Shown here: in pieces, positions 22,628 to 34,418 of the stretch
Layout: every line of letters starts with the position of its first letter
Position numbering within the stretch: the stretch's first letter is position 1
Made by a program: the position numbers and the translations under genes
The notes under the pieces: model-generated
Databases searched by the model: none
Told to the model about the DNA's origin: nothing
The model's input: only the letters and a program-made list of their open reading frames with translations
Assembly (NCBI RefSeq): GCF_964340395.1
Contig: NC_135562.1
Span: 20,211,626-20,275,625 of the forward strand
DNA from: Glandiceps talaboti
Taxonomy: Eukaryota > Hemichordata > Enteropneusta > Spengelidae
Reading direction: 5' to 3'
DNA length: 64,000 nt

Positions 22628-22970
22628 CTAGTTCCTATACAATATAGTTACGATTACCACAATCATCTCCACTCACTATGTATAGAGGTCATTACTCTAG
22701 CAAAGAAATCTGTGCTACCCCAACAGTGTTGATATAAACATGACAACGTTATGAAGAGTTCTGTAGTAGATATTAGCAATTGTCTAAAGGAAGTAACTAA
22801 TTACAACTGCCTGTCTGTTTGTGATGGATTACTACTGACATGCACTGTTTACTCTTGGCCCAGCAGGTGGTTTAGCCACATTAACTGGTTTGTTGGTACC
22901 TTTGACTATACGTAGTGAGTGGAGATGATCGTAGTAATCATAACTCTGTTGTATACTATACTTGAACTAG
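22628..22970. mobile_element. Nested MITE-like insertion in the transposase intron
   Basis: A 343-bp segment with about 60-bp imperfect terminal inverted repeats. It starts CTAGTTCCTATACAATATAG and ends in the complement CTATACTTGAACTAG. The inner arm around ATCATCTCCACTCACTA pairs with TAGTGAGTGGAGATGAT. It has no ORF. Its position in the intron between transposase exons 3 and 4 means it need not have harmed the gene. Confidence 0.7.
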
Positions 22971-24359
22971 ACTAATAACATTGGTACTTACAAGCACATT
23001 CTGTCTGAGTCCCTACATTTCTCTCCGTAACAAGGCCACTGCTGCTAACCAATGGCGGATGTATGGATACACTATGAAAAAAAATGATTTATAGTATATA
23101 TTACATATATGCATTCATATTGAAAGGGGAGGGGGAGTGAAGAGATCAGATATATTGTCCATTATATACATAAAATGACACAAAGTCAATGAATGACGAT
23201 GTACAAATTACAATGTATGTTTTCTCTACATTTGAAAATACAGCTCACTCATCTATATTGTTTGTAATGTTCTGAATATTAATACACTGGTAATTTATTT
23301 TTATTGAAACTTTTAAACAAACATATACTACAAATGATTTGAACAGAACCATCATAAACCATGTCTACTAAACGAAAATTTAAACATTCACTTACACAGG
23401 ATCATTGTCGAATATGTGCGCTAGACATTTTCTCTTTGACGGCTGCACAGTAGACAAATCACCATCACACTTGTCCTTTCGCTTCGGTGGTGGTCTTGTT
23501 GGTGTATATGAACTGCCATCTGCTGGCAGCGGGTCAGGACACACATCAGTTGGGCCATTAGAACCCGGAAAGTGCTGTTTTTAAAAATAAACACAAACAG
23601 CTGTAAGTTGAATATGAAGGTGAATCTAATTCAACGAACTAAGTATATTCTCTAATTAATCCATAAATACGGCACATCGCATACATCTTGACAAGTAATT
23701 TTCGAGTAAACTGTCGATTGAGAGGTCTAAATTACTGAAAACACCTCTGGGTTAGTTTAAATTTGAACCAGGAACTTAAATGTTAACCAAGAAGAAGAAT
23801 AGTTCAAGCAGACAACATTGCCCTTTGGATCGAGGCCATGGTTCGATTTTTGCAAACGATCGTTCAGCTTCAGAAGTTCAGTACAAACAATCTTGCACGA
23901 GGCGAAAAATGCAAAATAAGAACACTGTAACAGTTAATTTTAACCATTTATAAATTTGTATAGATATATAATTCTTACCTTAGAACAGACATACTTGTGT
24001 TTATTGATTTTGTCGGTATTTAGTTGGTAGTGTGGTCTGCCACACGCAGCTTTATACACCGCAGACATTTTTCTAGTTGCGTTTTCGGTTTGGGGAATGG
24101 TACAAAGTGGATAGTAGGTTTGGTGCCCAGATACCGCTCATCTGATTTGCACGTACCCCAAGCACATCGTTTCACCATTTTCGTTTGAACTGTCGCAAAA
24201 ACACGGTTACAATCTGGAACGGCAATACTGCAGCTCAATCACGTACGTGTCGTACATTCACTAGTACAGTGTCGATCAATGTGGGACAAAATGGCGGCTG
24301 TAAGCAGGCGTGACTTTGCTGAGTTGTGATTGGCTAAGAGTTCTGTTTGATTGACAGGA

Positions 24360-24372
24360 GTGGAACCATGAA
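24360..24372 (-). repeat. Right terminal inverted repeat
   Basis: GTGGAACCATGAA followed by TA (24373-24374), the exact complement of the left end. Confidence 0.7.
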
Positions 24373-24374
24373 TA

Positions 24375-25149
24375 CGAAAGCTGTAGTTTATATCGAGGAC
24401 ACAGGCCCTCGATAACTTGCCAGATGTCAATGAACTACATACATGTACGGCAATGGAGACCTAAGACATTGGGGTATTCAGACTGAATAGAGATCAACTT
24501 TGTTGCTAACGCCTGCGAGCCAGCAATTAACTGCACAACCATATGTAATGGGGGGGGGGGGGGGGAGGTCGTGGCCTGAGCACGATTTTCTTGAGCGCAC
24601 AAAAGAAGTGCATGGCTATGAGATTTATTTTAAAAAAGGAAACAAATTATCACTTCAGGCCCCTTCACTACCATAAGGTCTGATTCAAGACAAAGACCGA
24701 GAGGACTCATTTCAGTTAATTTTCCCTGACATGATTGGGAAATTTCATTGATTATTGAAAACGGAACATTTGATTCGTCATTAGACATGATCGATGTGAA
24801 GATCCTAGTTCACAACACAAACACGATACTCCGATTCCATACAGTCATTATGATAGGATTTTGAATATCATTAATAAACATCCACACGACTACCAGTAGT
24901 TTACAGTAACAAAACATATTTATTACTATGAGACATAACACAATCATTTGTAATAAAAAAAAAACACATTTAAAATCAAAGCAAAGATAAAGGGAAAAAA
25001 TCATGTACAAGTCATTCAATATTATTTCTAAAAACTTCGTCAAAACAAACAAACTTAGATCCGGGCATTTAAAGACGCCACTCAAAATTTCAACTCAATA
25101 GGCCTTTTCGATTCAGCGAATATTTTTTTCTACCTACTAGTACTTTTAA
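24375..25149. other. Non-coding; poly-G run and probable 3' UTR of the BEN gene
   Basis: Holds a run of about 16 G at 24550-24566. On the minus strand it would be the downstream region of the BEN-domain exon; a minus-strand AATAAA (plus TTTATT at 24918-24923) lies about 230 bases past that stop codon. Confidence 0.45.
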
Positions 25150-25950
25150 CTAATATTTTCTTAACGCTTTGTCTATTTCAACAATGCATCTCTTCCACTC
25201 TGTTTCTCTCTTATCGGCCGGAACATACTGTGGGTGGTATGCGAAGAGTGCCTCTCTGACCGCCCTCATTTTTATTGGGCAAAGAGGTTTTTTGGCCAAT
25301 CCCCTGGTCGAATTTCCGGATACTGTTCGGTTACGTCTTTCGTCGGGTGCAAATACCGCGTAAACTAGCCTCTTGGCGTAGTTCGTAAAGCTGGTAGCCA
25401 ACGCCAACTCTCCCTCTGCCAGCTCCTTTGGTACGACGTAGTCTTCATCAAGATGGACGATATCATTTGACATGTTGTGGTCGCTGTTAAACTGTAGTGG
25501 TGATGGTGGTGGATATTGCGGGCGCATTGATGGTGGATATTGCAGGTTTATTGATGGTGGTGATATGATAACATCGGACAACGGTGAGGATGTTGCTGAT
25601 GGTCCCTGGATACCTTCTAGTTTCGATAACACTATGTCAAGTTTGTCTTCTAATACTGTCAATCGTCTTCTGTCGTTGTCGTTGTCAACATGGTTTAAAG
25701 AAATTACTGTATTACTGTCAGTCTATGTTTCTGCATTATGTGTATGTTGTTCTGTCTGTGTGCCTATAGAACTTGATATCCTAATGTTGTGCTCCGCCGC
25801 GTATTTGTCGACTAATTTGCTCACATACGAGAGTTCGTTACTCGTCAAAACAACTTGGTTTCTCCGATTGGAAACTGTGGGTGCACTCTCCACTTCTGGC
25901 ATAATTTCAACTTCGTCGCAGGGTTCCCCATCATCCTCAAGAGTAAATGG
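25150..25950 (-). CDS. BEN-domain protein, terminal exon (one in-frame stop)
   Basis: A 3' splice acceptor (CATTTTTCCAG) at 25951 opens a minus-strand exon that encodes an acidic stretch (LEDDGEPCDEVEIMPEVE), a GTQTEQ segment, a short coiled coil (LEDKLDIVLSKLEG), a Pro-rich linker and a C-terminal BEN domain (about LVYAVFAPDERR to WKRCIVEIDKALRKY). BEN domains bind DNA or act as adaptors in chromatin repressors; they also occur in some DNA viruses and mobile elements. One TAG (25725-25723) interrupts the frame in the linker, while everything around it stays open. So this is either a recent pseudogene, an unspliced retained segment, or a sequencing error. A separate 170-codon frame downstream of the stop holds the whole BEN domain. 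Upstream exons were not identified. Confidence 0.65.
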
Positions 25951-26147
25951 CTGGAAAAATGAAAGATATCAAGATGCATATTACGTCATGGTAACAATTT
26001 CTGGCAAACGGTCACTTGATATTTATATTTAAAACTAGCAAACAACTTGGCTTACTTATTACTCTGAGATATATATATATACACCTGTCCTAAAAAGATA
26101 CACATATATTTATGCACACATTTATACATGCACACGGGTACGTAGGC

Positions 26148-26220
<73 letters not shown>

Positions 26221-26479
26221 ATTTTGCATTCAAATTATTGTTCCTTGAACTAAACAATATAAATGTACGTGATGTCACCCAGCGACATTATATGGCAAAA
26301 CTGACGTGTGTGTATATCATTTTCATGACCATATCGGTCCGATGGCAAGGAGAAACTGGCACCAGTGAAAGGACTGGGTTTCACATGTCAAGTGTGGAGT
26401 AATATTTTGTAATCACTCCTTGGCTCACGGTACGTCAGAGCCGGGCGAAACTCCAACGATATCTTTCGAATACAGGGGG
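25951..26479. other. Non-coding with (TA)n microsatellite
   Basis: An uninterrupted TA array of about 66 bp at 26150-26216 is the only structured feature. The two overlapping small ORFs across it are tandem-repeat artefacts. Confidence 0.8.
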
Positions 26480-26765
26480 GGGGGGGGTTACTCCCATTAT
26501 TTTCGTATGGGGGTATGCCGCCGAAGTTGAAAACATCGACCCATGTTTAAGGCAAAAAATAGACCCATTGTTAAGGATTTCTAGTGGAATATCTTCATGT
26601 TATTTACCTTTATTATATTGCAGTGTATTGCATGTGAAGGTTTTTCACCCATGTTTAGGTATTTTTCTGCTAAAAAGTCGACTCATGTTTAGGGATTTTT
26701 CCGGAAAAAAGTGTCCCATCCTGGCGGCACATACCCGTACACCTTCCTATGGGATTACCCCCCAG
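26480..26765. mobile_element. MITE-like element with internal ACCCATGTTTAGGG subrepeats
   Basis: The ends are complementary: TTACTCCCATT ... GGGGGTATGCCGCC on the left, GGCGGCACATACCC ... CTATGGGATTACCCCC on the right. Between them a unit ACCCATGTTTAGGxATTTTT recurs four times (about 26540, 26562, 26648, 26681). The length is about 285 bp with no ORF. A 13-G run abuts the left end. Confidence 0.6.
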
Positions 26766-28105
26766 GTTTCGAATTTTGCGGAGACTTCTCTCGATCGTGA
26801 CGAAGGCTCGATTTTGACATTGTTTTGCCACAGTGGCAGGTAAGTAGGCTATCGGTTTCGACATGGAAGTAAAAATGACGTGGTTTAGATAACTTGGTGT
26901 TGTGATTTCCTTTCAATATTTGTTGACGAAAACTGGACGCCACGAAATAAACAAAAAATGACAAATGAACAAGCCAATAAATAAATCAATCATCGCTGTC
27001 ATGCTATGGCCGTTAAACTCAACATATAAATTACAGCACATGCAACTGAAATCGACTCAATCGAAACTCCAGTACTGCCGAATATTAACTCGGTTTATAT
27101 TATTACTTTATTATGTTTGGAAGGGGCTTGTTTCATGTCGTGTAGTCGGTATTATTCGTTGATATTTATTGAGACAGGGTGGGCGGACCGGCCGGTTGTT
27201 CAATTCTGTAAGAGATGCGTTATGACTAGAAATTGTCTACATCAGTGGTGCATCAAACTAGCTTTGAGGGCACACTGGTAAGACCTTGATATATAATAAC
27301 TTTCATATCAAAACAAATTAAGGATAGATAAAATGAATGCCAACACAACAATTTCTATATATTGATTTTTATTGGGAACAAACAAAATGTCTGTTCTCAA
27401 TAACATGACTTCAGAAAATAGGGTAAGTCGATTTCACTTGGGATTTTATTTTATTTATTTGTCTGAAAGTTACTTTGACCCAATGACAAGATCTCATTGG
27501 TCACAGTACTTCCATAACAGTTGATGGGGTATGAAAGAAGTAAATGAAGACAATTATGTGATTCAGAAGTAGACAAACACAACATGCAGACTGTGCTGTT
27601 ATAGGCTGAAAAGATAAGATTGTTCTCTGGAATGTGATTTAAAAAAATAACTAATTAAGTGTACTTTGCCAAGAACTTCTAAAGGGAAATAAAAGTGCAC
27701 TATCATAATTTGACTTTTTGGAATGTAAAAAATGTTTAGGGTCAGCAGCTTAAAACTAGAGTTGGTCAGGTTATCACGCACTGTTGTTTTCTATTTTTCC
27801 TTCAGAGCAAAGAGAAAACTATGCTTGTCCTGTTCAGCAAAGGAAATGTTATGTTGTCTTACCTTGTGTCAAGTATCTTGACTGTCTTGGGGAATTCAGC
27901 CATGGTTCTAAATCTGCCTTTGTGTTCAGTTACATATGCAGCATCAATAATTATGACAGGTGGTATACCCTTCCTGAATTTTACACTTGTTGCCTGATGA
28001 ATACCTGGACAATACCAGTTGATCCTTTAAAAAATGGTTCAAAGTGGGTTAATGCCATTACATGTATATGACAAGTAAATTTACAATTATTTATGATAGG
28101 GATTA
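26766..28105. other. Non-coding stretch, no gene supported
   Basis: Several short frames occur, but none has recognisable composition or motifs. A 95-codon + frame at 27784-28071 is Cys-rich at its start and unrecognised. Confidence 0.4.
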
Positions 28106-30406
28106 TTAATATCCAAACAATATATCAGATGTACAGATATCTGAACAGAGTGGATTTTCATAATTGTGCACTAATTTTTTTGTTTGGTGTGCAGTAATAT
28201 TTGAAGCTGAACTTGTTTTAGAAGTGACAGTGGGTGATTTTTTCTGAATTACATTCAAATATTCACTTTTGTCTGCACTTTGTGTTTTGGGTTGTTTTAA
28301 TTGTTTGGGTTTCTTGTAGTAATGTCCTTGCTTTTCTTGATTCCCTTGTATACCCATAACAGTAGCTCGTTTCTTCAATTCTTCTTCTGCACCATCCATT
28401 TTGCTTTCATCACCATCAGTCTGATTCTTGACTCTGTTTTTCTCCCCTTGTTGCAGGACATAGAGTCCACAGTCAGTCAGTCTTGCTATTACTGATTGGT
28501 ACATGAAACGTAGGAATTTCCCAGGAGGAAGGTGAGTCTTCTTTGCATTTTCAAAAAATCTTCATCCAGTTTTCCATGGTTGCATTGGAAGCTCTTGATA
28601 TTGTTGGCTGAACGAGCATATGTCTCCATCTAAAGTATATCGTGTGAGATTCCCCAACATCCACCCGCTCCATACTGGTAACAATGGCAAATACCTCTGG
28701 AACATGATTTTCAAAAAATCTTCACACCTATAAGGGTTATCATCAGCTTCTTTTGACCTCTCAACATTCTTCTCTATATTTTCTCTTGCCTTGTTTCTCA
28801 TACCATTGAAGTGTCCTGTGAAGGGTGAGTGGTCTCTGATGGTATATCTTGTACTGTTGTTGTACAGCTCTTCCTCAACCTCTACATCATACTCTTCATC
28901 CATACTTTCAACAGCAGACTTGGTGGAATTGTTGTAGATTCTTGATGTAAGAAAATCTAGATGCTCCTGAAAGGTTTTTGTTTTTGTTCTGGCTGTATAC
29001 ACAACTGATAGTGCATTTACTATGTCATTAGCCTCTTCTAAAGTGGTTGATGCTTGGAGTCTTGCAATCACATACAGAGTGAACTTTCGCAGATTCTTGT
29101 TTGGCATTACTGCTCTCAACTGTCTGCTCATAAGGTGGAGGAAGTGAGGAGCACATATATGTATGATGGTGAATGACAGCTGTTCCTTCCTGCATTTCAT
29201 GTTGACAATATTCCAACACTTCTTTAGGTAACCTCTTATGTCTTCTGTGTTAAATGCCATGAGTACAGCCTGTATCATTGCCCAGCTGAAGTCAGTCTCA
29301 ACTTGTCTGGGCTGAAGTTGGGAGCCACAAACTGCTTTTGTCTCCCTTTTAAGTGTCATTAGAAATGCAGTATTGAAGCTGCACAGTTGAGTGGTCACTG
29401 GTAACCATTTCTGCCATTAGAAGTGGTGGCTTTCCTGCTTGCAAACTTGAGACAATGGCATAATACAAAATTCTGTTGTTGATATTTGGTGGTGGTCTTA
29501 CTACTGATCCCGTTTCATCGAAGTATAATATACTTGATTTGTTGATCTTCCTGAGTAGCATTAACTGTTTTTCCATGTAGCAGTGGACGGTAAAGGGATT
29601 TTAATAACGATTCTTAATATATCCAGATAGGCTGACCCCGACCTCATCTACATTGTACCTTCTGCATCAGTTTGGTGTTGACAACATCTTGAAAAATATC
29701 TTTTGATGACCTTTCATTGTTCTTATGCTCAGATTGTATTTTTCGGTATACTTTTTCAGTCTGAGCGTCTGTAATATTTCCATATATTAGACTTTGCATA
29801 TTACTTGTGTTAATTTGCTTAAGCCTATATTCCCCAGCTGGTGAATCTGACATCTTTTGGGCTATTTGTGACCTTTCTGGTTGACGGATTTGTCGGGCCT
29901 TTGACTTGCCATAATCATGTTTTATCCTACCATCACATCTAACATTGAATTATATGTTATCACTGGAGTCTAATGGCTCTTAATCCAATGTTATCATGAA
30001 CTTCTGGCATCCATTAAATGTGCAGTATGCTTTGATACAGCAACATTTAGAGTTGCATTTTCTTGTATTTTCTCTTACAACTTTACAATAGGAGAAAGCT
30101 AACAGACATTCAGGGACCACTTTCTTGATCTTGGAATAAACCAATGTTCTATAGTTACCATTCAAATTCCTCCCACCATCAAAATGTGTACTTTTTCCTG
30201 GCTTAATCCTGCCATTCTCTTTGTTTCAAGATGATTACAAAGTCCTTGGGACAACACTTGTGTCTGAAATTGCCATCACCCATTTCATCTACATTATCCT
30301 TGTCAAGGAGAATTGAGGAAATTTCCCTTTTGTTTGGTTTGTCTCCATTCCCTGGTAAAAGTCTTCCCAGTTGGTTTGGTTCCTTTTCCTCCCCTTCCAT
30401 CTCCAC
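28106..30406 (-). pseudogene. Decayed transposase-like gene (FDETGSVVR family)
   Basis: On the minus strand from 30406 a protein can be followed through several frames. Its parts in order are CCPKDFVIILK, NGNYRTLVYSKIKK with a Cys cluster (CNSKCCCIKAYC), KSKARQIRQPERSQIAQ, GNITDAQTEKVYRKI, YFDETGSVVRPPP, AEMVTSDHS, ETDFSWAMIQAVLMAF, IHICAPHFLH and LTRYTLDGD, ending in a Lys/Gln-rich tail. The layout and the FDxTG and TDFSWA motifs match an uncharacterised, multicopy invertebrate family I believe to be a DDE-type transposase. There are frameshifts near 30220, 29975, 29645 and 29395, and stops including TAA near 29602 and TGA at 28562. The 3' end runs into a 40-bp piece of an IS4EU-like transposase (28120-28163). 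Confidence 0.6.
28120..28163 (+). mobile_element. Short fragment of an IS4EU-like transposase
   Basis: About 43 bases on + are essentially identical to the minus-strand transposase exon at about 20671-20713; both encode NISDVQISEQSGF. A second copy of the same family therefore once inserted here, and only this scrap is recognisable. Confidence 0.7.
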
Positions 30407-33400
30407 ATTTTTTTAATAAAGTAATCTTTGTTTTACTCATGATATTTTTTTTGGCCCAGAGGTTTGCAGAGTGTGAGTAAAGATTGTTCTGTCAATTGGT
30501 GAAAAAAAAAACAATCTGTTACCATAAAGAATTGTCAGTTTTAATTTCAAAATGAATAGCCAGCTGTCATAAAGAATGTCGTTCTGTGCCAGGATGTTTC
30601 CATCATCATAACATCTATATCTTATCTTATTTAGTTGTAGAAGGTCTTCTGTTGGGATTGGTTGGTTGTCTGACAGGTTGTTGTGGTATTTTGTTCATAA
30701 TCAGCAGTAAGTAAATCCGAAGGGAAATGACTGAAAAAGGGTCATTTTAAGGTGTTTGCAGATGCTTGTTAAAAGTTTTAAAACCAGAATGCGTTTTACA
30801 AACATGTCGTCTAGCAAATTAGCGATAGTGAATGTAAGCATTTTGAATCACCTTTAAACAATAATTAATCACCCAAGATGAATAAATAAAATGTAATAAA
30901 TAAATAAGTTTATAAACAAACACATAAGTAAGTAAACACATAACACACAAACAAACAAACAAACAAACAAATACATAAATATATAAATAAATAAATAAAT
31001 ACATATTTGTGATAAATTAGCGAGGGACTAGAAAATATTAACAAGTCTCGGATTAAATAGTTGAGGCTAGTATTAAGAACAAAAGTATATTGTTTTGACA
31101 CACGGCAATAACTTGGATTCTCTTAATTTGAAAATCTTGACAAGATGGTTAGGAAAATAAAATTACTTTTTTACATATAAATGTTTGTAAATAAGTCAAG
31201 TTTATAATAAAAATAAACAGAATTAATCACCAGGAAGACGACATAGTGGTAACAATAAAGACATTAAGAGTAATAATAGTTGATACATTTGTTGTTATAT
31301 TTATTGTTTTCTGGTTTCATGATTGAACGACATTAGACAGGTATAATTTGATGTTTTGTATGTTCGAGAATTTCATCAATCAAGATTCAAGATTTGTGAC
31401 TTTTATACACAATTTACACATCAAAATTACATTTAACGATTACCATATTTCCATATCCACTCATAAAAAATACTAACCATCGCGGATCAACTAAATTGGT
31501 GCCACTAATACCGAAAAGCTGCCTTTGAATAAGATGTCGAATGGCGACTCTTCTCAGGTCTACATACTCTACATACGTCACCGGAAAGACAATGGAAAAT
31601 CATATGATTTGTTAAAGTTTCATTAAGTCTAAGATGAACAGACAATTTGGAAACGTAACATAAAATAAGAATTATTTTGAATTTGAAAACGCCATTCTTA
31701 GTGAACTTGAGTCTACAATATATGGCTTCCTTCACACATACCTTTACGTTTTAGTACGCGTTCTTCGACACGAACAACCGTATTAGGCGGAAAGTGAACT
31801 TTGGTTAATGTTGCCTTGGTGTACGATATTTGTTTTCAAGTGAAATCTCAACTATACGATTAGATAAATCACGTTATTGTGCAGAATAAGTATAAACTTA
31901 TGTAGACACGTTTCGCACTGTGTGAACTGAATACTAGTTTGATTGGATAAAAGTGTCACTTTCGTTACCACTGTAAATATTTCATATTTTTAATTTTTAA
32001 ATCACGGACTATAAAAATACGCCTAAAATAAACAACTAATGTAACTTTTGTAAGAAATAAAATTGACTAGTGTCATGATTTGTGTTCTGTTTGTTTTGGT
32101 TATTTGACGTCAAATTCTGTAAAAGAATAATTAGGTTAAAGGGTAAGGGAGGGGAATCGACGTAAATATAGTAGTAGCTGCCACCAGGTGGTAACTGACT
32201 TCCGTTGATTAATTTTCGAACTTCGGCCAGCAGCAACCAAAGAGAGTTGAACTTTGTCTTCGATTGTAACGTTGTCGATGTGATCTTCTTCCGATGTCTC
32301 ACTGGTTCGATAATTCAAGAATAGGGGAGGGGAATCGAACCTATGGTATGGGGTTATTTAACGACCCAAAGATCGCCAGAAAATACGCTGAAGAAGAATA
32401 TCTCAAATGATACACTTGACTTTATTTTCTTCGAGTAAAGTTGAACAGATCAGGGTTGCTGCACGTATCAATAGCCAAACGGGTTGAACTACCGTTAGGG
32501 GGAAAATTATCTCTCTATATCTCTGCCATCCGACAAACGTCCTACGGGGTGGGCCATGCAAAGTCTACTTTCACTATAGTAACCGACCAGTAGACCACAC
32601 AAAGTCTACTTTCACTAGTAGTATCCGACGAGCTACACCTGGAACAGACTGGCAAAATCTGTTCGTCGAGGCTCTGAAGTTTACCACTTATATAGAAAAC
32701 TGCTAATTTACACATGAATGGCCTAAGACTAAAAATAACTCTCTAACTACTGAAATTGAGGATATTTCACTCCGCTGTTCGAATTTGTGGTCGAAATGAC
32801 CTGTCAATCATAACTAAAGGTCGACTTACCTGTAAACTAATGACTTGGACGCTGGCCAAGTTCAGGGACCGTTAGCCAATCAAATTACGCAAAAAATTAC
32901 AGACGTTGCCTTAGGGGTCAAGAAACTTTACCGTTACTCTAAAAAACTAGCTCGAATATGAAATCGCGATACTAATACATAGGAACGAACGTGAACTGGG
33001 TCGATAAAAAGGGTCAAATTGGAGTAGAGAATCCACGTCTGCTTGTTCCTTCGCCCTATACTCCAATAACCTAACTATGTCTAGACTATTCAATAACAAT
33101 AAACATGGCGTGCTATATGAAACCGCATACGAGTGTTATCAACACTGAGTAATATAAGCAATCTAAATAACTAGACACAGTGCGTGTCGTCACCCACGGA
33201 AATCTCGAGCGCATGACCAGACTTGGGCTCGCTGAAAACTGAGATGATGAATAAAAGTAACGGAATAGTTTCCCCATGCTCTAAGTCTAGTAAATTTGTT
33301 GGAAATTGTTTCAAAAAACACGTAACACAAGTATCAAACAACATGACCACATGAAGTTTTGAGTAATTACAAGAGGGCGGTAGAAATGGCTGCCACCACA

Positions 33401-34400
33401 TCGATGATTTTACATAGTCACTTCAAAAACTAGTTTCCAATAAGGTAACTTTATAAAATATAGTCAATCATCAAATTTTATTCTACGATTTTAAAGGGAT
33501 TAGTTGTTTCCTACATCACATTGCCAACATCACAAAATAATGCAAAATTAGATAATGGAATGAGCCAACGTAAAATGTTCCCTCGTCTTTTCTAAAACAT
33601 ATAGCCCTCGTCCGAGAACAGATTCCTTCGACCCCTTCCTGTGTAATTACTGAAAGCTCCCTACATGCCCTCAGGAAAACCCGATAAATTTAAGTTGAAT
33701 ATATAAGTTGCCTTCATTACTTTCAAATGTTCAAGGTCCTTGTTTACGGGTAACCTTACTTTCAATGTGCGATATAGACCTACACTGGTTATCATCAACA
33801 CCACGATGAAAAAATTGATTTAGTCATCTGTTTTACAGGACATATGTACAAAATGTGGGTTTGAGATAATCCCAAAAGTTAATCCTACCTATGTGTTATA
33901 TTGGTCCGATGATCGGTTACGTCCCAAACGTGAACACAACAACTGAGATGGGATAGAGCTCTTCGAACCGTTAATAGAGTCGGTTAATGTAATCCAAGCC
34001 ATTGTCATTGACCAACACACAGATGAGATAACTACACCAGATCGTAGCATGTGAAGACATGACGACTCAAGCCATACTTTGGGGAACAATGACACAGAGA
34101 AGATTATGCCGTCTACCATTCGGCTAGGAGTATTATAAGTCTGCTATAAAATTCGTGTAAACGTGAACGCAGCATTGTCAAATCGTCCTGACTGAACTGC
34201 CGAAGTGAACTTCGGTGTGAGCGCGCGATTTCTAATTTTTACTGGTCTCCGAGTAAACGTGCGAGAGCGGCACGAGCAACGTGTAACTTCACGGTAACCG
34301 ACTCTGAGGTCTGAGGATATGTATAGCATCTTAAGTTCACATATTATATTTTGACCTTACCTTGTGATTAAACCGACAATCTCAAATTGCAAAATGATCT
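30407..34400. other. Gene-poor AT-rich stretch with ATAA/ACAA low-complexity DNA
   Basis: No coding region supported over 4 kb. Features seen: ATAA/ACAAA low complexity at 30890-31012, and a short local duplication around CAAAGTCTACTTTCACTA (32558 and 32600). The rest looks like unique intergenic DNA. Confidence 0.55.
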
Positions 34401-34418
34401 ACATTGATAAGTAAATGT

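Larger units (their letters stand above)
20314..24178 (-). pseudogene. THAP + DDE (DDE_Tnp_4-like) transposase of the transposon
   Basis: Four minus-strand exons: 24178-23979 (THAP), 23574-23396, 23071-22992 and 21400-20314. The THAP finger starts MVKRCAWGTCKSDERY and continues IHFVPFPKPKTQLEKC. Its last ligands (YVCSK/HF) straddle intron 1. Exon 4 gives a coiled coil (LENKLEEKDATIKKLQ) and then an RNase-H-fold transposase: ILIDCTE (first Asp), SDYKSRTTLKSLIG, IMSDKGF (second Asp) and RIHIERLIAKIK (Glu). Lesions: a 2-bp insertion in THAP (about 24044) and a small frameshifting deletion (about 20955) between VFNTW and WKLGQISIWPHR. All three catalytic acids survive. An AATAAA overlaps the stop codon at 20318-20313. 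The whole 3' exon lies inside intron 3 of the antisense YqaJ gene. Confidence 0.85.
18467..24372. mobile_element. IS4EU/ISL2EU-like DNA transposon with two interlocked genes
   Basis: The ends are 13-bp perfect inverted repeats (TTCATGGTTCCAC at 18467-18479, its complement at 24360-24372), and each is flanked outside by TA, consistent with a 2-bp TA target duplication. Inside are a + strand gene for a SWIM + YqaJ exonuclease protein (4 exons, 18567-22245) and a - strand gene for a THAP + coiled-coil + DDE transposase (4 exons, 24178-20314). From memory, a transposase plus a YqaJ-type nuclease is the hallmark of IS4EU (ISL2EU) elements. This copy is 5,906 bp, is disabled by small lesions in both genes, and carries a nested 343-bp MITE-like insertion. 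Confidence 0.75.

Noticed and set aside
26090-26402. ORFs of 62 and 96 codons across the (TA)n tract
   Set aside because: They consist mainly of the Tyr-Ile dipeptide encoded by the TA array; repeat artefact.
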